Assembly: GCA_002633005.1 (NCBI GenBank) | Contig: NMRA01000058.1 | Coordinates: 163,585-227,584, forward strand | Source of the DNA: Phoronis australis | Lineage: Eukaryota > Phoronida > Phoronidae | Length of the DNA stretch: 64,000 bases | Reading direction: 5' to 3' | In this document: piece after piece, positions 54,538 to 64,000 of the stretch | Layout: each line of letters starts with the position of its first letter | Numbering within the stretch: position 1 is the stretch's first letter | Program-made: the position numbers and the translations under genes | Notes under the pieces: model-generated | Databases searched by the model: none | Told to the model about the DNA's origin: nothing | The model's input: the letters and a program-made list of their open reading frames with translations, nothing else

Positions 54538-55867
54538 TACCGTATTCGCTGTAATAACCACCCAGGGCGCTTAGAAAAGTTCGTTTCAAGGGGGGCGCTT
54601 ATTATAACCCAATGCCGTTGAAACCCGGTTTCCGAAACGGGTGAAATCGGAAGCTAAGATTCATTATGTTTACGCTCTGTGACGTATATGTAATCTATGA
54701 AAGACTGTCAACAAAACTGTGGTGCATTGCTATCAAACTTTGCTGCTAAATTACGATCATTTTACAGAAAATTGTGCTGAAATCCCAGGGCGAAAACTCG
54801 CCGACTGCCTGCCTCGCAATCGTCGATATGGCGACTTGAATGCTTGAATAAAAATATGGTTTCGACTCAAGCAAATTATCTGAAATCCTCGTTAAGTTTT
54901 CCAAGTTTGGCGTCCCTAAGATTTTGAAGTTCCCGTGGAGCCGGGATCATGTCAGGTTTAAGTGCAAATCTATGCTATATCGTGCCATCTACATGTATGA
55001 TCGACAACATGAGAAAAATGTCTGGACGAACACACATGTTGCTGTCACGTGACGATTGGTTATAAGTTGTCTGCGTTTGTGAGTAAACGAGCGCGTGCGT
55101 GTCACCAGAGTTTATTTGCCAGAGCAGAGACCGTCTTTTGGCCAGAGCCACGCAATCTAACGAACTAGATGTGCATTGTATCTAAAGAAATTTGCACAAG
55201 CAGTTGGCCTAAACCAGAGCGTGTTTCACTGAGCACTTGCCGGCCTCGTGCTAAAAACGTTCGACTTTTGTCTCGGTAAGGCCATATTAGTCGCGGTGTG
55301 GCGGGATGCGTATGTGAGGGTGTGTAAGCATTCATTGTCAGAGGTTATTTTATCAGATATTTGGCTTAAAAACACCAGTTATGGTTAATCAAACAATTCA
55401 TTTAAAAAATAACGCAAACATTTTTTATAGTATTAGAAACTGTCGGAAATTAGTGCCAATATTCATTTCTTGCCGATGCTATGCTACCCGTTTCATGAAT
55501 GGATAGTTCCCGACTAATGCCTTTGATGACAGGTTCATGTATGTAGCGCGCGCTTCCCAGCCACGTGCTTTTAATACTCGCAATATCAGCAGAACTTTTG
55601 TGTTCGTTTTGAGGCATGACGGAAGTTTGAATCATATAGTCGCGGCTAAATACCGACGTAACGGCTAGGCTCGTGGTCTACAAATTCTGCGCACAATGAT
55701 TTTTTTCAGGACTGTCGAATATTTTTGATAAATTGAAGACGTTACTCTAGAATTTTAGGACTGTAGGTAAGACAGTTTTCGCACGTACACGTTCATAGAC
55801 TGGGCGCTTATTTTAGCAAAGGGGGGCGCTTATAGGGGCATGGGCGGTTATTACGGCGATTACGGTA
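54538..55867 (-). mobile_element. GCGCTTATT-type DNA element, copy 2
   Basis: TACCGTATTCGC at the left and GCGATTACGGTA at the right form the tips; GGGCGCTTATT motifs repeat inside both ends. Reverse orientation relative to copy 1 (1385-2828). It directly abuts the RT fossil. Confidence 0.65.
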
Positions 55868-55871
55868 GTCG

Positions 55872-56420
55872 TTGATGACCTGTACTCCTTCTGGAAAATG
55901 GTAATTCGCCATTGCCTTCCTAATCAGTGAATGCATCATGGAACCATAAGCATTCTCTGAATCTAACCACATGACTGCCAAGTCTGACTTGTTTGCCTTT
56001 GTGTTGCCGATCAGCTCCATTAGAACCGCATTATGCTCCAGGCAACCTGACTGCCCTAGTACACCACCTTTATGCACTTTGGGGTCGATATTTCCATTCA
56101 CCAGGGCGTACTTGACAATTCTTGATGCAATCACTGCGAAGAAAATTTTGCACTCCACATCAATCAGGGAAATCACGTTGTAGTCTTTTACAGACACTGC
56201 ATCTTTGATATTTTTTGGATATAACAAGCCTCAGCCTTGCCTCAGTGATGAGGAAGTTTATCTTCAATTTCCATACGCCTTTTAGTAGCTTCCATAACAG
56301 TCTCAATAGGCTCGGGCACTTCTTGTATCGACGATAATCAAAAATTCCAATTGAGGTTTCAAGATCAATTGTGATGTTTCCTTCAGAAAGGGTTTCATTA
56401 AAATCAACCATATTGTTTTT
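55872..56420 (-). pseudogene. non-LTR-type reverse transcriptase fossil
   Basis: On the minus strand, KDYNVISLIDVECKIFFAVI (RT block with R/N-P/V-ISL..VE.K), then GVLGQSGCLEHNAVLMELIG and DLAVMWLDSENAYGSMMHSL, which contains the catalytic-palm motif (xWLDxxNAYGS; first Asp of the active site). A shifted upstream frame gives LLWKLLKGVWK. The YxDD motif and endonuclease are missing; stops and a frameshift near 56228 mark it dead. Confidence 0.75.
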
Positions 56421-56729
56421 TGCTATAAATGTACCCTTCTTTAGGTTAGGCTACGGAAGTGTTCTCCCTGGCAATACTGAGGTCCATGTCAAAGTAGGAC
56501 ATTTTTTGATTTCAGATTCAGTCCTTGTCAGGGCTATTATTGTTTTGAACTGCATTTCTACATGTTTTATTGTTTATTTTTATTAATATTGATTTAATTT
56601 AAGGGGGCTTTTTGTTGCTGTTCAGCTGTCAATGTTGAGTTCTTAGCTAAAGCCCTCAACCCTTTGGTCTTTTTAAAAATATTACCACACTCATCTGATC
56701 TTAAACTGTTGCTGAATGAGGTGGAAACT

Positions 56730-56981
56730 CAAGTCACAGGGAACGCATACATACACCAGGCGTACGTTCGAGGACCTCGGCTAGGACCTAGCTAAAATCT
56801 AGCCAAAGTCACGTGTTCTCATTTAAAATGCACTGCAATATCACACGTAATTTCCCAAAGTCTTGCTTTTAGTGAGGTCATAGCAATACCGAAAGGGAGG
56901 CAGATCAACTCCAGTCAAGTCAAGTCACAGGGAACGCATACATACACCAGGTCAACTCCTGTAAAGGGAAGCATTCATACA
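56730..56981 (+). repeat. short direct repeats (31 bp, ~191 bp apart)
   Basis: CAAGTCACAGGGAACGCATA with the following 11 bases occurs at 56730-56760 and 56921-56951; a partial third (CATTCATACACCAGG) ends near 56981. Confidence 0.7.
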
Positions 56982-58838
56982 CCAGGTCAACTGAGTAAAC
57001 TCTAATGCACTTTATTTAGTGGCTGATGGTGTGTTTTTGTTGTAAATGAAAAAATGGTGAGGAATATTATGGAATTGACACTTTTATGAGCTAAAGTTTT
57101 GTAAAACAAAAACTAAGTGACAACTTTAACAGGATTTTTGGGATTTCATCTTGAATACTTATACATCAAGCAAAATTTGTTTGTATCATTGATCCCATTG
57201 TTTGCCATGATTTTGGCTATCTGTTGCTAAATGTTACTGAACAGACACGGTCAAGTATTCCGAACAATGACAGATTGGTTAATAGTCAAATTCTACAGGG
57301 TTCCTGCTAGCAGAAATTATGTATGGTTCTGATTTTTCACATAGGTATGGTAATTACCAAAGTTCAACGGCTTATTATTACTTCACTACAAAATAATGAA
57401 AATTTTACCAAAATGTTGTTTTATGATATCTACACTGCACAAGCCATGGTATTAATAGACTAAAACATTGTTTTAATCTTTATTTTTGAGAAATTTGACA
57501 AATTAGAATTTTGCATCTAAGCTATATTGTATGTTAGATAAAGGAAGAATTACTGTGCTTTTCTTGAGTCAAATTTTACAGTTTTGTAAGATATGAATGC
57601 AGTGACTTGTCCTTTTGTGCTAGTGCTTTGGTTGTCGTGATCTTCCTGGTTGTCCTTGTGGCATCACTATTGGTGTCTAGAATCATGATTAGACTGATTT
57701 CTTCAGTCGATGTCACCTAGTGTTAATAAGTGATTTCAAAGTTGTGTTTCTAATCAAACATAATTTTTATGAAAAAATTTACCTGGTTTATACCATATTA
57801 TAAGTTAACCGTTTTTGAAAAATCCAAAGTTGAGCTGTTATATGTGTCCCAGTTGAGGAATTTTTATGATTTTCATTGCGCTTCACTTTTTAGATTTATT
57901 TAGTACTTTTTGTGAAATCTCTCGGTAAATTAGTGCTTATTATTTGGCTCCAACCTAATTGCCGGGACAAAATGCTTTGGAATCTCGCAGATTGGTTTTT
58001 GTTTACTAACAATATTAGATTAGTATTCATAGTAAACCACGCATGGAGTATTACCAAGTAATTATAACTGAGCACCCAACAAATGTTTGCCCAGAAAACA
58101 CTGTAATTTGTAGTGGAGCATGCTGATCATCCTAATTTGCCAAGGCTAAAAATATAGTGGCACCCTGCACAGACATCAGTGTTAAGAGGCTAAGTGATAT
58201 CAAAAGTGTGCTGTCTCAGAGTTTTGCCAGACCATCTTGTAAGATAAATGCATTGGATTAATGCTGCAATTTGAATGTGTGTAGTGTCTCTTAAAGTATC
58301 TTGTAACCAGTATTGATATGGGACTAACTTCAAGTCACTGGGTTAAAAATTCACTATGGTAAGGAACATGTTTCATCTATTGCAAAAAACTTTCAACTAC
58401 TGTAACCTTTAGTTATAAAAAGTTGAGAGTATTTCAATTGAATAGTGATGTTGGTTTCAGGATTCACTCGGTAGTAGACAACATATTACTAATGGTGTTG
58501 TAAATCAAGTCCTGCTAATCAATGTATTATGTCCTGTTGTGGCAACGATTTTATGAAATCCCTGTGGCACACAATGTTGTTGCAGACATATCTCAAGACT
58601 TTGGAAATCTTCTTGGTCAAAATCTCAAGAAGGATGCTCTAGATTTAATTCATAATTTTTACTAAAGAATAGGTGGCGCAACATCTGGCATCACTCGAGA
58701 CGACCTTGATATCATTTTCAATGTCATACTGAGAAATTTATATGTGGTACCAATAGCTCGAGGAGTGAGGTTTAGCTTGTGTTCAGTTTTTGTACCAAGA
58801 TGTAGGCGGTGCGTTTCCCGGGTGCCAATTGATTTTTA
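56982..58838. other. intergenic, no feature
   Basis: AT-rich without recognisable exon or repeat. Confidence 0.3.
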
Positions 58839-60420
58839 TGCGCCTACATTTTTATATGTGGATGCATTATGCTATCAACTCTGTCCGTCCGGCGTCCGGC
58901 CTGCATCTGTCCGGCGTCCGTCCAGCGTCCGCTGCTCTATTTCCAAAACCGGTTGACTTATGTTCATGAAATTTTGCACAATGTGACGGCATGAGTGAAG
59001 TTTCTGACATATCCGATTACCGGTGTGCCTCCTAGTGGCAATTTTCACAAAATTTGGATATAGGCATCTATTAGTGAGACGACAATAACCTCTCGTTTTC
59101 GGATGGATTCGACGTAGTTTGCACCACCTAGTAGCCATTTTTACTGTTTTCGAGTCTGTTTTTAGCGTCCACCCCTCTATCAACCAAACCGCTCTAAGCA
59201 TTATTGTGAAAATTGGCATGTATGTTCTTATTATTAAGAGAAAGGTTGACAATGATTTTCTGACGACTTCAACTACTGTGGCGCCTCCTAGTGGCAGTTT
59301 TGTTTTTTCGCCTATGGCTATATTTCCTAAACCGTTTGGAGGATCTTCAATAAATTTGGTAAGTGCTTTTATATGATGACAACAGATGACGACGACTTTC
59401 GGACAGATCTGACTTCTGCTGTGCCACCTTGTGGCAATTTTATTTTTTTACGTTTACCTCTGTATCTTCAAAGGTTCTCGACGCATCTTCATAAAATTTG
59501 GTGTACAGGCTTCTGTTAGTGAGCTGACGCTATCTTTCCGTTTTCAGATGGATTCGACCTAGTTCGCGCCACCTATTGGCCATATTTACTGTTTTTGTGT
59601 CTGTTTTTGGCGTCCACCCCTCTATCAACCAAACTGCTTTCAGGATAATTGTGAAAATTGGCATGAATTGGACAGGTGACGAGGATTTTCTGATGAGTTT
59701 GACTACTGTGGCGCCTCCTAGTGGCAGTTTCGTTTTTTCTCGCCCATGGCTCTATCTCCTAAACCGTTTGCAGGAGCTTTACTAAATTTAACAAGTGTGT
59801 TTATATAATGTTGACATCGGATAACGATTTTCAAATGGATCTAACTACTAGTGCTCCTGGTGGCCATTTTAGTTTCACGTTTACCTCTATATCTTCAAAG
59901 GTCCTCAATGGATTTTCTCTAAAATTTTGAATACGGGCATCTAGTGGTGAGATGACACTGAAAATTGGCGTATATGTTCTCAGTGTGAACAGGATGGTTG
60001 ACAATGACAACTTTGAATATTGTGGCGCCTCGTAGTGGTAGTTTTGTTTTGTTTTATTTTGTTTTGCGCCCATAGCTGTCTCCTAAACCCACTGCAGGAT
60101 CTTTATTAAATTTAAGTGTATTTATATGAAGCTAACGACAGACAATGACGACTTTGAGGCGGATCCAATGAATAGTGTGCTCCCTAATGGCAATTTCATT
60201 TTATTATCTTTTTGTTTGTTTCTCTGAAGTTCCTTGATGGATTTCTATGAAATTTGGTTTATAGCTTTCTATTAAAGAAGCAATGACATGTTCCCGTTTT
60301 CGGATGGATTGTACGTTTTACGCCATCTAGTGGCCATTTTTATGACACAAATAAGCAACCCTAAAAGCACACCATTTGCGATAGCATTCGTGGGTGCATT
60401 TCAACGCTCCGCGTTGCTGT
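58839..60420 (+). mobile_element. modular repeat element, copy (d), 1.58 kb
   Basis: 5' hairpin GCGCCTACATTT / ATATGTGGATGC; 3' hairpin CAACGCTCCGCGTTG near 60400. Boxes at about 59030, 59127, 59285, 59423, 59569, 59710, 59857, 60030, 60180 and 60325 follow the same three-type cycle, with a shortened first module. Confidence 0.7.
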
Positions 60421-60438
60421 TGTTATGATCTTGTGTTT

Positions 60439-60995
60439 TCAAGGTCAATGAGAAAGAAGGTTTTACTTTGAAAATGTTGTTGGTATGATAACTTGAGAAG
60501 GATGCTTTACATATGAGATTAACATGCACTAAGGTGTAGGTAGGCATCTCTGTAAGCCCTGGTCCAATTTGGCGACCTTAACCTAGTTTTCAAGGTCATA
60601 GCAAGAAATGTTAAAGTTGCATAACATGCACCACATGAAAGTTTATTTTTAAGTGAAAATTTTCCCATTTGAAATTTTGGGATTGCAATTGAGTGATCAC
60701 TTCCCATAATGCGGAAATAAAGTGTCTAGATATTGATTTGGCTTAGCTTTGTGCAGAAAAAGTTATCATCAAATAAAATTTACATTAATTTTGTTTTCAA
60801 GGTCATATGAAATCTCAATGTGTTGCATCACATCATGTATTTTATTGTTTAAGATGGAATTTTCTCATTTTAAAATTTTGAGTTTGCAACTGAGTGTTCT
60901 TTCTTTAGAATGTTTTGGAAATGAAGTGCTGCTTTGCATCTGGCTTTATCTTTCTCAAATAATTCATTACTCTACTAAAATTTTAGCCTTCAAGA
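60439..60995 (+). repeat. diverged tandem repeat, ~210-bp unit
   Basis: TTTTCAAGGTCAT starts units near 60588 and 60795; each continues through AAAATTTT.CCCATTTG/CTCATTTT, then GGGATTGCAATTGAGTG / GAGTTTGCAACTGAGTG. A partial unit starts at 60437. Confidence 0.6.
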
Positions 60996-61144
60996 TGGGT
61001 GCATCGTGAGGCGGTTGCAGACAATTCGGTTAGCAAGTGTGATTGAACGCTGACTATTTTCCTTTTTCATAAGTTTCAGTAATAACTTCTTTTATCCCTC
61101 ACTAACTGTGTTTTAGACATCTAACTATTGTAAATATGTCACGG

Positions 61145-61255
61145 GGTGACATCAGTTTGGCGGGAAATTCGAAACTTAGCTTGAGAGAGATTTGAACTAT
61201 GATCTCTGAATTTTCAAGATCACGTGTTACCGCTAAGCCACGATGCACACTAAAA
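61145..61255 (-). repeat. tRNA-derived SINE-like head
   Basis: Minus strand: TGGCTTAGCGGTAACACG (A-box-like), then AGTTCAAATCTC (B box), followed by a TTTCCCGCCAAA tail shared with 21036-21130. The anticodon arm is degenerate. Confidence 0.45.
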
Positions 61256-61390
61256 GCATAGATCAAAAAAATGTATGTAAAGAAGTTGTGCACAACGATA
61301 CTCAATGTTTGAGTGTTATTATTTGAGTGTAGTATTACTCGACGTAAAAGGAGTACTTTCAAACATTTGTTCATCGACTAAAAACCGGAC

Positions 61391-62235
61391 AGTAGCTGGT
61401 CATCACCCTGCAGCTATGGTGATGACCAGCTACTGACTATATTCCTGATATCGCTCAGTTCACTTTATGCATGTTACCCGAGTTGTATGTTGGCACTTGT
61501 TGTCCTACCGTAATTGTGGTAAATATGAGCCTGATGATATATTATGAATAGACGAAACGTTGTTTGAACATGAACATTTTTATTTGTGCGGCTATCATCC
61601 GGTTTTTAATCTTACTGTGGCCAAAAACTGATTTAATTTGTTCATCAATGTATTCGAAACAATCAAACTTCAAAAGACAGTATGTATGCATAGTAGTCAT
61701 GCAAGTACTTCCAAAACCATCATCATGAAGGAACTAAAGATTTCTACCAGATGTCAAGTGTTATTTATATCACAGAAAAGTGAGGTATTAATAGGTTATT
61801 GAATGGTTTCTGGGTTGTTAAATGTACTATGAGGAACTCGAGTGATGTTTTTTCTAAAAACCACCGAGTTTCTCATAATATGTTTGATAATACCAGAACC
61901 ATTTAATAACGTGTATGTATTGTTAATTAAATCAGTTTTTGGCCATAATAAGATTAAAAACCAGATGATCGCCGCACAAATAAAAAGTTCATGTTCAATT
62001 CAACGTTTCGTCTTAATTTTCATTAGACATCATCATGATCACATTTATAACAATTTAGGACAACAAGTGCCAACATACAGCTCAGGTAACATCCATAGAG
62101 TGAAGTGAGAGATACATAGAATATTGTCAGTAGCTGCTCATCAGACAACAAAAAGCCAACATACAGCTCAGGTAACATCCATAGAGTGAAGTGAGAGATA
62201 CACAGAATATTGTCAGTAGCTGCTCATCACCATAG
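61391..62235. repeat. foldback element, ~250-bp arms
   Basis: The left arm from 61414 (CTATGGTGATGACCAGCTAC, GCATGTTACCCGAG, GTATGTTGGCACTTGTTGTCC, AAATTAAATCAG-region) is mirrored by the right arm (to 62235). The left tip has a perfect 17-bp hairpin (AGTAGCTGGTCATCACC at 61391-61407 against 61418-61434). At the right end a ~75-bp segment is duplicated (62069 and 62155, 86-bp offset). Confidence 0.7.
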
Positions 62236-62715
62236 TTGAAGGGTCACTGAGCTCTGCATGTTATTCAGAGAATCAGTGGCATGCTGGTTCTGAATGGCCA
62301 ATGACTCTTTAATGTACATTAACTGACCTTATTAGGTTCTCTGCATATAATACTAACAGAGTTGGCTTGGTGATTGGAGCTAAAACAATGCCTATATATG
62401 TATTGATGCACAACATGTCTAGTCCCGCTGTCTAATTCGAACAAGAGATGTCCAACACTCGTACATAACACCAAAAGCTGATAATTTTTTAAAACAGCTT
62501 CTTATCACCTTCAAAATGGTTCTTTAAAGACCATTTTGTCACCTGCTACAGTCACAAACTCACTCAGTCTGAAATTGTTGGCAACTCAGAATCTGACCGC
62601 TATTGCCGTAAGATCTTGGAGGCTCTAATGATTAAAACTGAACATTCCTTGATAAATTCCCGAGACAATGGTTAGACTAGAATCCTCAACTATTTTAGTG
62701 TCGCCTGCTGTTCAG

Positions 62716-63263
62716 CAGAAGCGTGTTCAACAGAGTGAGCGCCCGCTAACGTGTACTCGCGAACACAAGGAACAGCTCCTGAACAGCTGTGAGCGCTCAC
62801 TGTGCGATCCAGTATGGCGACTCTGAAGCAGATTGTGTTGAACGTCTTAGCCGATGAGTTTAACACTAACAGTCCTTCCTATGGCGTACTGAGCGATAAA
62901 TATGATTAATCTTTGCCAATAATTATTAATATCGGCAGCCCAAGACAACAACCGTGAAGGCTTTGGCCCGGCAAGAATCGAAAATTACGTCGAGGAAACT
63001 GTTCCTCGCTACAGCGACCCGCAATTTAAGTCGCAGTTTCGGATGAGTCGGTCAACTTTTGAGGTTAGTTTTCGTGTTGCAGAACCATGATGGGTTCATA
63101 TGTTGCGGACGTGAAGCCTTCGCAGGACGCCATCATGGAAATCTAAGCGAACATGCTCTCGAGGTTGTTCGCGAGCGCTTGTGAGCGCTAACGTGAACAC
63201 AGCTGTTCAGGACGAGGGCGCTCAAATCGCTCGCGGGCGCTCACTCTATTGAACACGCTTCTG
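62716..63263 (+). mobile_element. internally deleted PIF/Harbinger-like transposon
   Basis: Ends CAGAAGCGTGTTCAACAGAG and its inverse ending 63263, followed by GAGCGCCCGC mirrored. Inside is a possible first exon, ATG at 62814 (MATLKQIVLNVLADEF). An exon from ~62938 encodes PARIENYVEETVPRYSD and FRMSRSTFE, ending at a GTTAGT donor (63064). FRMS..TFE and the preceding block match the N-terminal part of Harbinger transposases. The DDE domain is missing. Confidence 0.7.
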
Positions 63264-64000
63264 GTGTCTCTGTTGTCCTCTCTATTGGGTTTCACACTTG
63301 TGGGTGTATTGCTAATGATATCCACTGTGTTACTTTTTGTGTGTTGCTTTCTGACCTATATCTTCCTGATGGACTCTGTTGGCTTTTGCAGCATTTTAGT
63401 CACTTTTCAGATGACCAAGGAAGGTCTTATTCAGTGAAAGTGGCTGCTCTACGTTTTCAGTAAGGGGGGTTTAGGATTCGAGCGAATCCGAGGTGCATAG
63501 CGCCGAGGGGAAGGAAGGTCGAGAGAGAGTTTCCCTCCTCCTGTGCAACATTTTGTTGTTTTTAGTGGCTAATTTTCGTTTCTCTGGCAAAAGTTTTTTC
63601 AATTTTTATTTTTGATCCTGTCCCAAGGAGGGGTTTAAACCCCCTCAAGCCCTCCTGTAGATCAGCTTCTGAATAAATGGCTGTGATCCGTTTATAGTTG
63701 TCTCCTTTTGGTGTTATGTATGATTGTTGAATGTCTCCTGTTGGAATTAGGTGCATTGTGTGGCAATACAAGAAGCTATTGCTAAATCTTGAATTGTGGA
63801 AAATGTTTGACTTCCATACCACTTGCTTGAAAGAAGGCCTGTTACCAATTTGGTTAGCCTGTGTCAAATGCTCAGTGATTTCCAAAGTTAGGCCTTCCTG
63901 TAAATCGGAAATGATTTTTATCTCCATTTGACACACCAAACCAATATGTGCAATAGGGTCATAGGCCAATGTTTTTTAATCATTTTCATACTGCTGTGGT
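63264..64000. other. unresolved 3' edge region
   Basis: A minus-strand open frame (63969-63562, 135 codons) is longer than chance neighbours but matches nothing I recognise. GGGGTTTAAACCCCC near 63630 is a palindromic motif often seen near retroelement ends. Left unassigned. Confidence 0.2.

Noticed and set aside
63562-63969. 135-codon minus-strand open frame as a gene
   Set aside because: No recognised domain, no splice or promoter context, and it reaches the window edge; left as unresolved.

Overview
The window is animal nuclear DNA and reads like a draft assembly: AT-rich, one ambiguous base (N at 41110, beside a G homopolymer), two intron-rich protein-coding genes, and a very high load of transposon fossils and inverted-repeat elements. 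The species cannot be fixed from the sequence. An invertebrate metazoan is most likely: the caspase has a CARD and the enolase is animal-type, while Penelope, piggyBac, hAT, Harbinger, L1-type and LTR/TRIM-like remnants occur side by side. Layout. (1) 959-14506, plus strand: eight exons of a CARD-bearing initiator caspase closest to caspase-2. The gene is 5'-truncated at the window edge, and its introns carry a GCGCTTATT-type transposon, a Penelope nuclease fossil, a 1.76 kb modular repeat and several foldback elements. (2) 14507-18600: convergent intergenic region with the caspase 3' UTR, a second modular-repeat copy and the enolase 3' UTR. (3) 18945-38454, minus strand: a complete 10-exon enolase coding sequence (437 residues, all catalytic residues present). 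Its introns hold a dead hAT transposase, MITEs, an inverted modular-repeat copy, a 430-bp foldback with a 5-bp target duplication, an L1-type 3' end, a hAT-like and a piggyBac-like element, and a Penelope insertion with a 14-bp target duplication. (4) 38.5-64 kb: no gene can be demonstrated. It is a repeat archipelago: a TIR element with GTCGGC-rich ends, a foldback with a nested TRIM, a diverged ~4.1 kb inverted repeat, a second GCGCTTATT element, a reverse-transcriptase fossil, another modular-repeat copy, more foldbacks and a deleted Harbinger element. The two genes are tail-to-tail and functionally unrelated (apoptosis and glycolysis). Most notable for follow-up: (a) a dispersed element built from ~149-bp modules in a strict three-type cycle, with conserved hairpins at both ends; (b) a 534-bp TRIM whose 148-bp LTRs contain tRNA-like Pol III A and B boxes, with a PBS and PPT in the right places; (c) a 436-bp hierarchical palindrome made of six ~30-bp palindromes at 51-bp spacing, sitting 17 bp after a caspase splice donor; (d) the ~4.1 kb inverted repeat.
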